64,000 bases of DNA from Aerococcus sp. 1KP-2016. GTDB taxonomy: Bacteria; Bacillota; Bacilli; Lactobacillales; Aerococcaceae. The number at the start of each line of letters is the position of its first letter. Position 1 is the stretch's first letter. The notes below the pieces were generated by a model that had not been told where the DNA came from, did no database searches, and was given only the letters and a program-made list of their open reading frames with translations. Below are positions 37,933 to 47,778 of the stretch, in pieces. The translations under genes and the position numbers were made by a program. Location: the NCBI RefSeq assembly GCF_002252085.1, contig NZ_NEEY01000006.1:1-64000 (forward strand), written 5' to 3'.

Positions 37933-38862
37933 TTAGAATGTTTTTTCTAATGGTGGTACAACTTGTTTTTTACGTGAAACAACACCTGGTAAAGCGATTT
38001 GATTATCTGTCACCTTAGCACCAAAAGCTTGTTCAGCGTGTTGGATAAAGTCTTCAGAACCGACAAGTAAACCTTCAGAGTCGCTTGTTAAAATGTTTGT
38101 AACTACCAATAAAAATGCTGAATAGTCATTATCAGTTACTAAATCTTGCATAGTTGCTAATACTTCTTCTTTACGTTTTAAGACATCATCCACATCTACA
38201 ACATTGATTTGACCGATGCGTACTGGTTTGCCACCCATTTCAAAAGATTTTGCATCGCCTTCAGCAATTTCAGTAGCTGATTTTGCATCTACATTCGTAC
38301 CAGATTTTAATAAATCTAGACCATAAGACGCTACATCTACACCAGCAATCGCTGCTAGTTTTTCACCAACAATTTTATCTTGTTCTGTAGTTGTAGGAGA
38401 TTTAAATAGCAAAGTATCGGCAATAATTGCTGATAGCATTAAACCAGCAATATTTTTAGGAATTTCAATAGCTTCTTGTTGGAATAATTCAAAAAGAATT
38501 GTTTGGGTACAACCATATGGTTTAGTAAGGAAAGACAATGGTGCTGCAGAAGTAAAGTCACCAATTTTATGGTGGTCAACAACTGCATATACTTCTAAGT
38601 CTTTCAAATCTGCAACGGATTGTTGTGACTCATTGTGGTCTACTAACGCAACAGTATTTGTTTCAAAACCCGCTGTTTCAATAACACGTAATGGTTCTTG
38701 ATCAAATGTTTTTAAGGCAAATGCTGTTTCGTCGCCGATTTCGCCTAATGCAACAGCTTCTGCTTCTAAACCTTTTTGATTTAATAAGTATGCGTATGAA
38801 ATAGCTGATGTAATTGCATCAGTATCTGGATTTTGATGTCCAAAAACTAAAATTTTATCCAT
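37933..38862 (-). CDS. ppaC: Manganese-dependent inorganic pyrophosphatase (family II)
   Basis: This cytoplasmic enzyme of 309 residues splits pyrophosphate and so drives nucleic acid and protein synthesis. It has the DHH-family metal motifs GHQNPDTDAITSA (about 6-18), VDHNE (about 75-79) and the DHH box VVDHHKIGD (about 96-104). The C-terminal DHHA2 domain ends SRKKQVVPPLEKTF, with the substrate-binding SRKKQ. The start at 38862 follows AAGGGG. An upstream in-frame ATG at 38895 has no such site. It is monocistronic with its own terminator. Confidence 0.95.
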   Translation of the reverse strand: MDKILVFGHQNPDTDAITSAISYAYLLNQKGLEAEAVALGEIGDETAFALKTFDQEPLRVIETAGFETNTVALVDHNESQQSVADLKDLEVYAVVDHHKIGDFTSAAPLSFLTKPYGCTQTILFELFQQEAIEIPKNIAGLMLSAIIADTLLFKSPTTTEQDKIVGEKLAAIAGVDVASYGLDLLKSGTNVDAKSATEIAEGDAKSFEMGGKPVRIGQINVVDVDDVLKRKEEVLATMQDLVTDNDYSAFLLVVTNILTSDSEGLLVGSEDFIQHAEQAFGAKVTDNQIALPGVVSRKKQVVPPLEKTF

Positions 38863-38916
38863 GTTTAAGCCCCTTTTATAATTGTTTATATTCATATATT
38901 ACCATAATTCCCAATA

Positions 38917-38957
38917 GAAAAAGGAACTTTTCTAAGACTGAGAAAAATTCCTTTTTT
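38917..38957 (-). terminator. Terminator of the aldo/keto reductase gene
   Basis: AAAAAGGAA with TTTTCT pairs with AGAAAA and TTCCTTTTT around a 7-base loop. The T run lies on the minus strand. Confidence 0.8.
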
Positions 38958-38965
38958 CAACAAAA

Positions 38966-39817
38966 CTAAAATTCTTGATAGAATGAAGGATCTTGATTTG
39001 CAGCGCGTCCGTCGGGTTTATTTAACGTTTCAAATACTTGTAAATCCTCATCCGTCAAAGTAAAGTCAAACACATCCAAATTTTCAATTTGACGTTCACG
39101 TTTGGCAGATTTAGGAATTGGCATTGCACCCATTTGTAATTGCCAACGAAGAATGGCTTGACCAGCCGTCTTACCATATTTTTCACCTAGTGCAATTAGT
39201 GCCTCATTATCTAGTACGGATTCAGAAATCTTTTCATTTGCTCGTACGAAAGGTGACCAAGATTGAGTAATAATTCCCTTAGATGCATCATAAGCTCGTT
39301 GTTCTTTTTGATGGAAGTATGGATGCATTTCCACTTGGTTTAATACTGGTAATACGCCTGTTTCCTTTTCTATCCGCTCAATGTATTCAGGTAAGAAATT
39401 ACTTACTCCAAGATGTTTCACATAACCACGTTTTTGGGCTTCAATTAATGCTTCCCATGCTTCAACATAGTGGTCCTCTTTTGGATTTGGCCAATGAATT
39501 AAATAAAAATCATAATAATCCAAGTTAGCACGTAATAATGATTCTTGAATGGTGACTAATGCATCATCAAAATGATGATAGCGTCCTGGTAATTTTGATG
39601 CAACTTGAATATTTTCACGTGCAATGCCCGAACGGCGAATTGCTTCACCAACGGTTGCTTCGTTCTCGTAGTTATATGCAGTATCCAGGTAACGGTAACC
39701 AACTTCTAGTGCTGATTGAATGGAATCGACACCACTAAATCCTTTTAGTTTATAAGTACCAAACCCAATTTGTGGGATTTCAGTACCCTCATGTGCAATA
39801 TAATTTGGAATTGTCAT
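38966..39817 (-). CDS. Aldo/keto reductase (2,5-diketo-D-gluconate reductase type)
   Basis: This 283-residue (alpha/beta)8-barrel enzyme uses NADPH to reduce aldehydes or ketones. Family motifs are GFGTYKLKG, the catalytic Asp and Tyr in YRYLDTAYNYENEATVGEA (about 42-60) and Lys in VASKLPGRYH. His is in LIHWPNP and the NADPH-binding site in IPKSAKRERQIENL. It belongs with YtbE/YvgN-like general reductases. It is flanked by its own terminator. A second, related reductase lies at 62767-63633. The natural substrate is unknown. Confidence 0.88.
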   Translation of the reverse strand: MTIPNYIAHEGTEIPQIGFGTYKLKGFSGVDSIQSALEVGYRYLDTAYNYENEATVGEAIRRSGIARENIQVASKLPGRYHHFDDALVTIQESLLRANLDYYDFYLIHWPNPKEDHYVEAWEALIEAQKRGYVKHLGVSNFLPEYIERIEKETGVLPVLNQVEMHPYFHQKEQRAYDASKGIITQSWSPFVRANEKISESVLDNEALIALGEKYGKTAGQAILRWQLQMGAMPIPKSAKRERQIENLDVFDFTLTDEDLQVFETLNKPDGRAANQDPSFYQEF

Positions 39818-39896
39818 ATGCTTACACTCCTCTTAGATTGTTCATCTTTATCATCATTGTAGCATGATGACACTTATATCCAAATAATATGCTTTA

Positions 39897-41078
39897 TTAG
39901 ATATTTTGTTTCACAATCATCGATACGCCTTGGCCTCCACCAACACATAACGTAGCAAGCCCATGTACAGCTTTTCTTTTTTGCATTTCATGAATAAGCG
40001 TCACTAAAACACGGGCACCAGAGGCACCAATTGGATGTCCTAAAGCAATTGCACCACCATTTACATTTACTTTATCCATATCCAAGTCTAAACTTTCTGA
40101 TACACATAAAGCTTGTGAAGCAAATGCCTCATTTGCTTCTACCAAGTCTAAATCTTTAGCCGTGATTCCAGCCCTTGCTAATGCTTTTCTAGTAGTCGGA
40201 ATAGGACCAGTCCCCATAATAGCAGGATCAACCCCTCCCGTTGCGTAAGAAGCGATTGATACCATTTCTTGAATACCTAACGCTTCTGCTTTGGATTTAG
40301 ACATTAAAATCAGTATGGCCGCACCATCATTAATTCCTGATGAATTTCCAGCCGTAACAGTACCTTCATCTTTAAATACTGGTGCTAATTTGCCCAAACG
40401 TTTTGCCGTAATACCAGAACGAGGGCTTTCATCAGTAATGATCATTTGACTCGTATTTTTACTTACAATTTCAATCGGAACGATTTCGTCAACAAAGCGG
40501 TTTGCCTCCATGGCTGCAATCGCCTTTTGCTGACTAAAAGCAGCAAATTCATCTTGATCTTTGCGAGAAATACGATACTTTTCAGCAATATTTTCAGCTG
40601 TAATCCCCATTGGTTGATTTGAAAAGGCATCTGTTAGGCCATCATATTGCATCGTGTCAATCATCTCACCTGAGCCCATTCTCTGGCCCCAACGTGCAGA
40701 TTGAATTACATATGGTGCGAGGGTCATATTCTCCGTTCCGCCTGCTACAACCACCTCTGCATCACCTAACATGATTGCTTGTGCAGCCATCATCACAGAT
40801 CGTAACCCAGATCCGCACACTTGGTTAATGGTTACAGCCGTTGATTCTATAGATAAGCCTGCTTTTAATGCAACTTGACGTGCAACATTTTGTCCTAGAC
40901 CTGCACTCAAAACATTACCGAGGATGACTTGTTCAACTGTCTGCGGATCTAATTCTATTGAAGCCATTGTTTGTTTTAATACTTGTACACCTAGATCAAC
41001 GGCTGAAATGTTTTTAAATTGTCCGCCGAATTTCCCAATAGCTGATCTCTTTGCAGCTACTATCACTACTTCTTGCAT
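39897..41078 (-). CDS. Acetyl-CoA C-acetyltransferase (thiolase)
   Basis: This biosynthetic-type thiolase of 393 residues joins two acetyl-CoA into acetoacetyl-CoA, or the reverse. The nucleophile Cys lies in NQVCGSGLRSV (about 88). The second active-site pair is His in GGAIALGHPIGASGARV (about 349) and Cys in LCVGGGQG (about 379). In Lactobacillales this enzyme usually supplies the mevalonate pathway. A role with the acyl-CoA dehydrogenase of this window is possible but unsupported by linkage. ATG 41078 is behind AAGGAGAAG. The in-frame ATG at 41093 overlaps that site. An 11-base inverted repeat precedes the ribosome binding site. Confidence 0.9.
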   Translation of the reverse strand: MQEVVIVAAKRSAIGKFGGQFKNISAVDLGVQVLKQTMASIELDPQTVEQVILGNVLSAGLGQNVARQVALKAGLSIESTAVTINQVCGSGLRSVMMAAQAIMLGDAEVVVAGGTENMTLAPYVIQSARWGQRMGSGEMIDTMQYDGLTDAFSNQPMGITAENIAEKYRISRKDQDEFAAFSQQKAIAAMEANRFVDEIVPIEIVSKNTSQMIITDESPRSGITAKRLGKLAPVFKDEGTVTAGNSSGINDGAAILILMSKSKAEALGIQEMVSIASYATGGVDPAIMGTGPIPTTRKALARAGITAKDLDLVEANEAFASQALCVSESLDLDMDKVNVNGGAIALGHPIGASGARVLVTLIHEMQKRKAVHGLATLCVGGGQGVSMIVKQNI

Positions 41079-41093
41079 ATACTTCTCCTTCAT

Positions 41094-41133
41094 CGTTTAT
41101 CGATTCTTTCGTTTCATTCTGCATCGATAAACG
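41094..41133. repeat. Inverted repeat in the thiolase leader
   Basis: CGTTTATCGAT (41094-41104) and ATCGATAAACG (41123-41133) form an 11-base perfect inverted repeat with an 18-base spacer. It lies directly upstream of the thiolase ribosome binding site. It may be an mRNA hairpin or a repressor site. Confidence 0.6.
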
Positions 41134-41225
41134 CCTATCAATTTACTTCCTTCAAAAGTTTACTATTAATTTTATCTAGTTATGGATACAAAATGATATA
41201 ATTATGAACTTCTTCTACAATATAA

Positions 41226-41265
41226 CAAAATGCCTACTAAGACAATACAAAAGCTTAGTAGGCAT
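41226..41265 (-). terminator. Terminator of the parE-parC operon
   Basis: ATGCCTACTAAG (41230-41241) pairs perfectly with CTTAGTAGGCAT (41254-41265). On the minus strand TTTTG follows. Confidence 0.8.
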
Positions 41266-41281
41266 TCAATTTTATAAAAAT

Positions 41282-43744
41282 TTAGTTTTCGCTTTGAAAG
41301 TTTTGATAGTCAATAATTGGTGTCACTGTAGTAATTTGCCCATTTTCTTTTTCATCTACCAGCATAGAGCCATTAGAATAACGGTTAGCGATAGGAATAT
41401 CACCAGCGCGTAAAAGAAGTATCTTACCGTGGCTTGAAATCACTTCAAACATTTGGTTGGTATCTTCTACAGAAAAGGCGGCTACAATACGATGCGGATT
41501 TGCTTTCAACTCTTTCAAGGCTACCAATCCACGTTTAGCACGGCCTAAAACATTGATTTCAGCCCATTTCATCCGTTTCATATGACCACGTTGAGTTACC
41601 ATCATGATTTGTAAATTATCATTTGGTTCAGCAGCATATACGGCACTGATGACATAATCATCTTGTTTCAAGTTAATTGATTTCACACCCTTAGCTCGGG
41701 CACCAATAATTGAGATTTCTTCAATTGGATAACGTAAAGTAAAACCAAAGTGTGTGGTTAAAATAACTTGTGCTTTTGTTTGGTCAGTTGATGAATCAAC
41801 TTTGTATACGCTAATGACTTGATCAGTATCACTCGATAAAGTCATAGCAACCCCAGCTTTGTTTTTATATCCACGGAATTCTTTGAACTCACTTAAACCA
41901 GTTTGTTTAATCATCCCTTGAGCAGTTGCTAGCAACAAATTATCTTTGCTATTTTCTGCATAAGGGAAGACCCCGATAATATATTCATCACTAGCAAACG
42001 AAATTCTTTGCGAAATGTGTTCACCTAAATCTTTCCACCGGATATCTTGTAGCTCATACACTGGTTGGAAAATGTAGTTCCCCTTACTTGTGATAAAGAC
42101 AAGCTGTTCCAAAGTCGTATGCTTCGCCATATACAATACATGGTCACCATCGCGGAGCCCTACTTCTTCAACACCTGATGCTTTGAATGATCGAATAGTA
42201 GAACGTTTAATATAGCCACCACGTGTAACGACCACGATGGCATCTTCTTCAGAAATCAATAATTGTTTCTTCACAATAACTTCTTCAATTTCATCTTGAA
42301 TCTCAGTACGACGCTCTGACGCATAGGCTTTCTTAATAGCTTTCAATTCCGTCTTCATACGTGCGTATAATAATTTATCATCATTTAAGATGGCTTGATA
42401 AGATGCAATTTCTTCGTTTAACTGTAAACGTTCGTTTTGTAAGGCTGTAACGTCTGTATTCGTTAAACGATATAACTGTAAACTGACAATTGCTTCAGCT
42501 TGTGTTTCTGAAAAATCAAATTCCCGAATCAGGTTTTGTTTTGAATCGGATTTATTTTTAGAATTACGAATTACCGCGATCACTTCATCTAGAATAGACA
42601 TCGCCTTCACTAGTCCATCAACAATGTGTAATCGTCGTTGCGCCTTGTTTAAGTCGAAAGTCGTACGTCGACGAATGATTACATAACGATGCTCAATATA
42701 TGCTAATAAAGCTTCTTTTAAACCAATTTGCTCTGGACGTTGGTGATTAATTGCTACCATATTGAAGTTGTAATTGATTTGTAAATCTGAATTCTTATAA
42801 AAATAATTTAGGATTGCGTCAGAACTTGCCTCTTTTTTCAACTCGATCACAATTTGTAACCCGTTACGGTCAGATTCATCACGCACTTCTTGGATACCAT
42901 CAATCGAACGATTCAAGCGTAATTCATCCATTCGGCGTACTAGATTCGCTTTATTCACTTCATAAGGAATTTCGGTAATTACAATTTTTTCTTTGCCAGA
43001 ACGGTCTGTTTCAATATGATGTTTAGAACGAACAACCACCTTGCCACGTCCGCTAGTATATGCTTTTTTAAGTTCATCTTTCCCTTGAATGATGGCCCCT
43101 GTTGGGAAATCAGGCCCTGGTACAAAGTCCATCAACTTGCCTACACTGGCATTGGGATGATCAATTAAATAGGCAGTAGCATCGATAATTTCACCTAAAT
43201 TATGCGGTGGAATTTCCGTAGCATATCCTGCAGAAATACCTGTAGCACCATTTACCAATAAGTTTGGATAGCCTGCAGGCAACACTGTTGGTTCCTCTGC
43301 TGTATCATCGAAATTTAGAATCATCTCAACGGTATCCTTATCTAAATCGCGTAATAATTCGTCTGCGATTTTAGATAATCGTGCTTCCGTATAACGCATG
43401 GCAGCGGCTGAGTCGCCATCCATAGAACCATTGTTACCATGCATTTCAACTAATACTTCACGGTTCTTCCAATCTTGTGACATCCGGACCATCGCTTCAT
43501 AAACAGAAGAGTCCCCATGTGGATGGTAATTACCAATAACATTACCAACTGTTTTAGCAGATTTACGGAAATTTGATGTCGATGTATTTCCTTCTTGGAA
43601 CATGGCAAACAAAATCCGGCGTTGTACTGGTTTTAATCCATCACGGATGTCTGGCAATGCACGGTCTTGGATAATATATTTTGAATATCGTCCAAAACGG
43701 TCGCCCATAACCTCTTCCAATGTTAATTTTTGAATATCAACCAT
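41282..43744 (-). CDS. parC: DNA topoisomerase IV subunit A
   Basis: This 820-residue type IIA topoisomerase subunit cuts and rejoins DNA to decatenate daughter chromosomes. The catalytic Tyr is in AAMRYTEARLS (about 118). The quinolone-resistance region reads HPHGDSSVYEAMVRMSQ, with Ser and Glu in the wild-type positions, so no classic resistance change is seen. It is ParC rather than GyrA because it is paired with a ParE-type partner, starts MVDIQKLTLEEVMGDRFGRYSK, and lacks a GyrA box such as QRRGGKG. The C-terminal beta-pinwheel repeats are present. Its start overlaps the parE stop codon. Confidence 0.93.
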   Translation of the reverse strand: MVDIQKLTLEEVMGDRFGRYSKYIIQDRALPDIRDGLKPVQRRILFAMFQEGNTSTSNFRKSAKTVGNVIGNYHPHGDSSVYEAMVRMSQDWKNREVLVEMHGNNGSMDGDSAAAMRYTEARLSKIADELLRDLDKDTVEMILNFDDTAEEPTVLPAGYPNLLVNGATGISAGYATEIPPHNLGEIIDATAYLIDHPNASVGKLMDFVPGPDFPTGAIIQGKDELKKAYTSGRGKVVVRSKHHIETDRSGKEKIVITEIPYEVNKANLVRRMDELRLNRSIDGIQEVRDESDRNGLQIVIELKKEASSDAILNYFYKNSDLQINYNFNMVAINHQRPEQIGLKEALLAYIEHRYVIIRRRTTFDLNKAQRRLHIVDGLVKAMSILDEVIAVIRNSKNKSDSKQNLIREFDFSETQAEAIVSLQLYRLTNTDVTALQNERLQLNEEIASYQAILNDDKLLYARMKTELKAIKKAYASERRTEIQDEIEEVIVKKQLLISEEDAIVVVTRGGYIKRSTIRSFKASGVEEVGLRDGDHVLYMAKHTTLEQLVFITSKGNYIFQPVYELQDIRWKDLGEHISQRISFASDEYIIGVFPYAENSKDNLLLATAQGMIKQTGLSEFKEFRGYKNKAGVAMTLSSDTDQVISVYKVDSSTDQTKAQVILTTHFGFTLRYPIEEISIIGARAKGVKSINLKQDDYVISAVYAAEPNDNLQIMMVTQRGHMKRMKWAEINVLGRAKRGLVALKELKANPHRIVAAFSVEDTNQMFEVISSHGKILLLRAGDIPIANRYSNGSMLVDEKENGQITTVTPIIDYQNFQSEN

Positions 43745-45873
43745 TAATAATCACCATCTTCATCAAATAAATTTATTTGGAGTTGATCTAAGTCTTGGTC
43801 TTCATCAAGCCCATCCTTAGTGCTACTCACTTTATTCTGCACTTCAATAATTTCAGTTACATCATCATTTAGTGCCGTATCTTTATCCCCTGCATTTTTC
43901 AATAACGTATCATCTTCATCCATAGTGAAGGCAACGTTCTCTTCAATCCATTTACGACGAGGTTCCACTTTATTACCCATTAAAACTGATACACGTTTTT
44001 CTGCTAATGATAAATCGTCAATCGTTACCCGCACTAATGTACGCGTTTCTGGATCCATTGTTGTTTCCCATAACTGGTCAGCATTCATTTCACCCAAACC
44101 TTTGTATCGTTGAAGAATATACCCTTTACCAACTTTTTGTGTAACTGCTTTAAGTTCATCATCAGTCCATGCATATTCTATGACTTCATTTTTACCTTTA
44201 CCCTTAGACACTTTATATAAAGGGGGCATTGCTAGATAAATTTTTCCAGCTTCAATTAAAGGTCGCATATAGCGATAGAAGAAGGTTAATAATAGTACTT
44301 GGATATGTGCACCATCGGTATCGGCATCGGTCATGATAATGACTTTATCATAATTTGAGTCTTCTACCTCAAATTCCGCGCCAACGCCGGCACCAATTGT
44401 GTAGATAATCGTATTTAATTCCTCATTCTTAAGCACATCTTGGATGCTAGCTTTTTCGGTATTTAAAACTTTACCTCTTAAAGGCAAAATTGCTTGGAAT
44501 TTACGGTCACGCCCTTGTTTGGCTGAACCACCGGCAGAATCCCCTTCGACTAGAAATAATTCATTTTTCTTAGCATTACGTCCTTGGGCAGGTGTTAATT
44601 TACCAGATAGTAATACTTCTTTACGTTTTCCTTTAGCACCTCGTGTCGCATCACGTGCTTTTCGTGCAGCATCACGTGCTTCCCTTGCTTTTAAGGCTTT
44701 ACGAACAAGCATCTGCGCGGTTTCTCCATTTTCAATTAAATAGACACCCAAGTTATCAGAAACCATTTTGTCTGTTGCTGAACGAGCTTGTGGCGTACCT
44801 AATTTAGATTTGGTTTGACCTTCGAATTGTAGAATTTCTTCTGGAATACGTAGCGATAATACCGCTGTATAACCTTCACGAACATCTGTTCCTTCTAGGT
44901 TTTTTTCCTTCGCTTTTAATAATTCCACTTTACGTGCATACTCGTTAAATGACTTAGTTAACCCTGTACGCATACCAGCTTCATGGCTACCCCCATCAGA
45001 GGTGCGGACATTATTCACAAAAGATAATACCGTTTCAGAATAGCCGTCATTATATTGGAAGGCTAGTTCAATTTCGATACCATTTTCTTCTCCTTGGAAG
45101 TAAACAATATCATGTAAACTATCCTTATCTTCATTCAGATATCCTACAAACGCTTTGATACCATCCTCATAGTGAAAAGTTTCTTCTGTTTCATTCACTT
45201 CATCGATAAAATCAATTCGTAAATTTTTCAATAGGAAGGCCGATTCTCTTAAATGCTCACGGACTGTGCTAGCATCGAATTTGATATGACCAAAGATCTC
45301 TGCATCCGGATAAAATTGAATTTTGGTACCCGTTATTTTACCTTTATAAGCAACCGTTTTGGGTTTGCCTGGTTTTCCACCATTGGTAAATTCTTGATGA
45401 TATTCTTTGCCATCTCGGTGAACAGTTGCAATAAATCTGCTAGACAAGGCATTTACAACTGATGAACCTACCCCATGTAGACCCCCTGATGTTTTATAAC
45501 CTGATCCGCCGAATTTACCTCCTGCATGTAAAACGGTTAGAATAACTTCTACTGTTGGTTTACCACTCGTATGTTTACCAATAGGCATACCACGACCGTT
45601 ATCAACGACAATGACAGACCCATCTTTAGCTAATGTTACCGTAATATGGTCTGCATAACCGCTTAAAGCTTCATCAATCGAGTTATCAACGATCTCATAA
45701 ATTAAATGATGCAATCCTCTTGCATCTGTAGATCCAATATACATACCCGGGCGTTTTCTAACTGCTTCTAACCCTTCCAGTACTTGGATGGAACTTTCAT
45801 CATATACTGATTCATTATTATTGTTATTTGTTGGTTTGGCCAAATCGTCTACCCCACTTTCAATCTTTTTCAT
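43744..45873 (-). CDS. parE: DNA topoisomerase IV subunit B
   Basis: This 709-residue ATPase subunit partners ParC. Features in order are the GHKL ATP site (EIVDNSIDEALSGYAD, DNGRGMPIG, GLHGVGSSVVNALS), the transducer domain and the TOPRIM Asp/Glu (LVEGDSAGGSAKQ, IMTDADTDGAHI). The family's PLRGKVLNTEKA and the C-terminal YKGLGEMNADQLWETTMDP follow. The protein is about 50 residues longer than usual. The excess is an acidic tail with EDDTLL, STKDGLDEDQDLDQ and FDEDGDY. Divergent plsY lies 242 bases away, a common Gram-positive arrangement. TATAAT on the minus strand at 45946-45951 is the likely -10 box. Confidence 0.93.
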   Translation of the reverse strand: MKKIESGVDDLAKPTNNNNNESVYDESSIQVLEGLEAVRKRPGMYIGSTDARGLHHLIYEIVDNSIDEALSGYADHITVTLAKDGSVIVVDNGRGMPIGKHTSGKPTVEVILTVLHAGGKFGGSGYKTSGGLHGVGSSVVNALSSRFIATVHRDGKEYHQEFTNGGKPGKPKTVAYKGKITGTKIQFYPDAEIFGHIKFDASTVREHLRESAFLLKNLRIDFIDEVNETEETFHYEDGIKAFVGYLNEDKDSLHDIVYFQGEENGIEIELAFQYNDGYSETVLSFVNNVRTSDGGSHEAGMRTGLTKSFNEYARKVELLKAKEKNLEGTDVREGYTAVLSLRIPEEILQFEGQTKSKLGTPQARSATDKMVSDNLGVYLIENGETAQMLVRKALKAREARDAARKARDATRGAKGKRKEVLLSGKLTPAQGRNAKKNELFLVEGDSAGGSAKQGRDRKFQAILPLRGKVLNTEKASIQDVLKNEELNTIIYTIGAGVGAEFEVEDSNYDKVIIMTDADTDGAHIQVLLLTFFYRYMRPLIEAGKIYLAMPPLYKVSKGKGKNEVIEYAWTDDELKAVTQKVGKGYILQRYKGLGEMNADQLWETTMDPETRTLVRVTIDDLSLAEKRVSVLMGNKVEPRRKWIEENVAFTMDEDDTLLKNAGDKDTALNDDVTEIIEVQNKVSSTKDGLDEDQDLDQLQINLFDEDGDY

Positions 45874-46072
45874 AATATATTAAAAACGTTGATTTGCCAA
45901 ATGCAAAGTGAAACTTATTCATCGTGTTTCATACGCAACCTATCTATTATAGCCCATTTTACGATAAAATGAAGTAACAACCATTTCGCCATTTACTAGT
46001 TATGAAAACAAGTAACATTTATTTTCATAATAGAAATCCTCAGCATTTTGCCTTAGAGATTTTAAATCATGG

Positions 46073-46078
46073 TATAAT
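46073..46078 (+). promoter_or_regulatory. plsY promoter -10 box
   Basis: TATAAT lies 38 bases before the plsY start. TTGCCT at 46048-46053 is a possible -35 box at a long spacing of 19 bases. Confidence 0.6.
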
Positions 46079-46115
46079 AGGGGCAATCTATGGATTTATT
46101 GAAAGGAATGACATC

Positions 46116-46721
46116 ATGCTCATTGTTACCTTACTTATTTTTGCCTATCTCATCGGATCAATTCCTTTTGGGTTAGTCATTGGTAAATTACTGTATAAAA
46201 AAGATATTCGACAATTTGGTTCAGGCAATATCGGTACCACTAATGCCTTTCGTGCCTTTGGCAAAGCAGGCGGAAGCCTTGTTTTTGTCTGTGACATGCT
46301 AAAAGGTATGATACCTGTTTTACTAGCCACCGCGCTTGGTATCTCATGGCACCCACTCCTATTTGGTGGAATGGCCATCTTAGGACACTCTTTCCCCATT
46401 TTCTTAAAATTTAAAGGTGGGAAAGCTGTTGCAACATCCTTTGGTGTGGTGCTTGCATACCATCAAATTTTTGCATTAATTGCTATCGCATCATTCTTCA
46501 TTTCCCTATACATCACTAGTATGGTGAGTTTCTCAAGTATTTTTGCTGTAGCATTTGCCTTGATATTGTCACTATGGTACCAAGATTGGGTCCTTACGCT
46601 TGTAACATTGTTGGTATTCATCTTAATCGTTGTTCGTCATAAAGATAATATTAAACGCATTCGCCAAGGTACTGAATCAAGGTACCCTTCGGCTTACGTA
46701 AGTCTAAAAAAAATAAGATGA
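46116..46721 (+). CDS. plsY: Acyl-phosphate glycerol-3-phosphate acyltransferase
   Basis: This 201-residue membrane enzyme transfers the acyl group from acyl phosphate to glycerol 3-phosphate, the first step of phospholipid synthesis. It shows AYLIGSIPFG at the start, the active-site loop SGNIGTTNAFRAFGK (about 35-49), HSFPIFLKFKGGKAVAT (about 92-108) and several membrane helices. A longer in-frame start at 46002 would cover the promoter. ATG 46116 follows AAAGGA and begins at the conserved first helix. It is divergent from parE and convergent with xerC. Confidence 0.93.
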   Translation: MLIVTLLIFAYLIGSIPFGLVIGKLLYKKDIRQFGSGNIGTTNAFRAFGKAGGSLVFVCDMLKGMIPVLLATALGISWHPLLFGGMAILGHSFPIFLKFKGGKAVATSFGVVLAYHQIFALIAIASFFISLYITSMVSFSSIFAVAFALILSLWYQDWVLTLVTLLVFILIVVRHKDNIKRIRQGTESRYPSAYVSLKKIR

Positions 46722-46724
46722 AAG

Positions 46725-46767
46725 AAACCTTCTCAATTGCTACTTAAGCATCTTGAGAAGGTTTTTT
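46725..46767. terminator. Bidirectional terminator between plsY and xerC
   Basis: AACCTTCTCAA (46726-46736) pairs with TTGAGAAGGTT (46753-46763). The T run serves plsY and the A run serves xerC. The stem includes the last codons of xerC. Confidence 0.85.
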
Positions 46768-47676
46768 ATGATCTCTTTTGGCATGGGGATGAAATTGCAA
46801 ATAATTATCCCTCAGATGCTCTTTAGACATATGCGTATAAATTTGGGTAGTAGATAGACTAGAATGACCTAGTAGCTCCTGTACAGTTCGGATATCAGCA
46901 CCATTGTTCAAAAGATGCGTAGCAAAAGAATGACGCAACTTATGTGGATGAATAGACAAATTAGTTGCTGATTTCTTAACAATTTGATCTAAAATATACT
47001 CAATTCCTTGGCTAGTAAGCTGCTGGCCCCTGTAATTGACAAATACATAGTCATGCTTTTCTGGCGTCTTAGCCATTAAACCAGGTCGACCCTGATCAAA
47101 ATAATTGACTAAAGCATCGCGACAAAATGAACCCATAGGCACATATCGATCTTTATTCCCCTTACCATGTAATAAGATCATACCCGCATCTAAATCTAGC
47201 TGTTGTATGCGTAAATCTCTAACCTCACTCACGCGAGCACCTGTACCATACAAAACCTCTAATAAAGCATTATTTCTAAGGGCAATAGGATCTGTACCCT
47301 TTACAGCATCAAAAATAGCTTGCATTTCAGATTCATAGAAGAAATCGGGTAGCTTTAAACCAACCTTTGCTGTTTGTACATAATTAAAAGGATTTTCATC
47401 AATTTGTCCGCGATCTAATAGAATATTAAAAGCTGTACGCAAAGACGACAAATAACGCGAAATCGATTTTCTAGACAAACCATCTCTTTGTAATTGACCT
47501 AAATATATCCGGATGTCACGATAACTTACTTGATCAAAACTTTCAATTCCAGCTTCCACCATAAACCGTTCAAAGGCATCGAAATCTGATAAGTAGGCCT
47601 TAACGGTCTCAACGGAATATTGTTTTTCGTGTTGGAGATAATTTTTAAATACTTGTTTAAAACCTTCTGGTGACAT
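46744..47676 (-). CDS. xerC: Tyrosine recombinase XerC
   Basis: This 310-residue site-specific recombinase resolves chromosome dimers at dif. It has the core-binding domain (about 4-95) and a catalytic domain with Arg in YGTGARVSEVRDL and Lys in LHGKGNKDRYVPMG. HKLRHSFATHLLNNGADIRT is present in part (HKLRHSFATHLL), with HSSLSTTQIYTH and the nucleophile Tyr. It follows topA by 102 bases. The dprA-topA-xerC order is the conserved Firmicutes arrangement. The trmFO gene often found between topA and xerC is absent here. The paired XerD is not in the window. Confidence 0.9.
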   Translation of the reverse strand: MSPEGFKQVFKNYLQHEKQYSVETVKAYLSDFDAFERFMVEAGIESFDQVSYRDIRIYLGQLQRDGLSRKSISRYLSSLRTAFNILLDRGQIDENPFNYVQTAKVGLKLPDFFYESEMQAIFDAVKGTDPIALRNNALLEVLYGTGARVSEVRDLRIQQLDLDAGMILLHGKGNKDRYVPMGSFCRDALVNYFDQGRPGLMAKTPEKHDYVFVNYRGQQLTSQGIEYILDQIVKKSATNLSIHPHKLRHSFATHLLNNGADIRTVQELLGHSSLSTTQIYTHMSKEHLRDNYLQFHPHAKRDHKKPSQDA

Positions 47677-47778
47677 AAAAAAACACCCTCTCTATCAATG
47701 GCACTAATGTACCACAATAGAAAGCGTGTTTTCAAATTTTCATTGAAATACCAATTCTGAATCAACTGATAAAAAATC

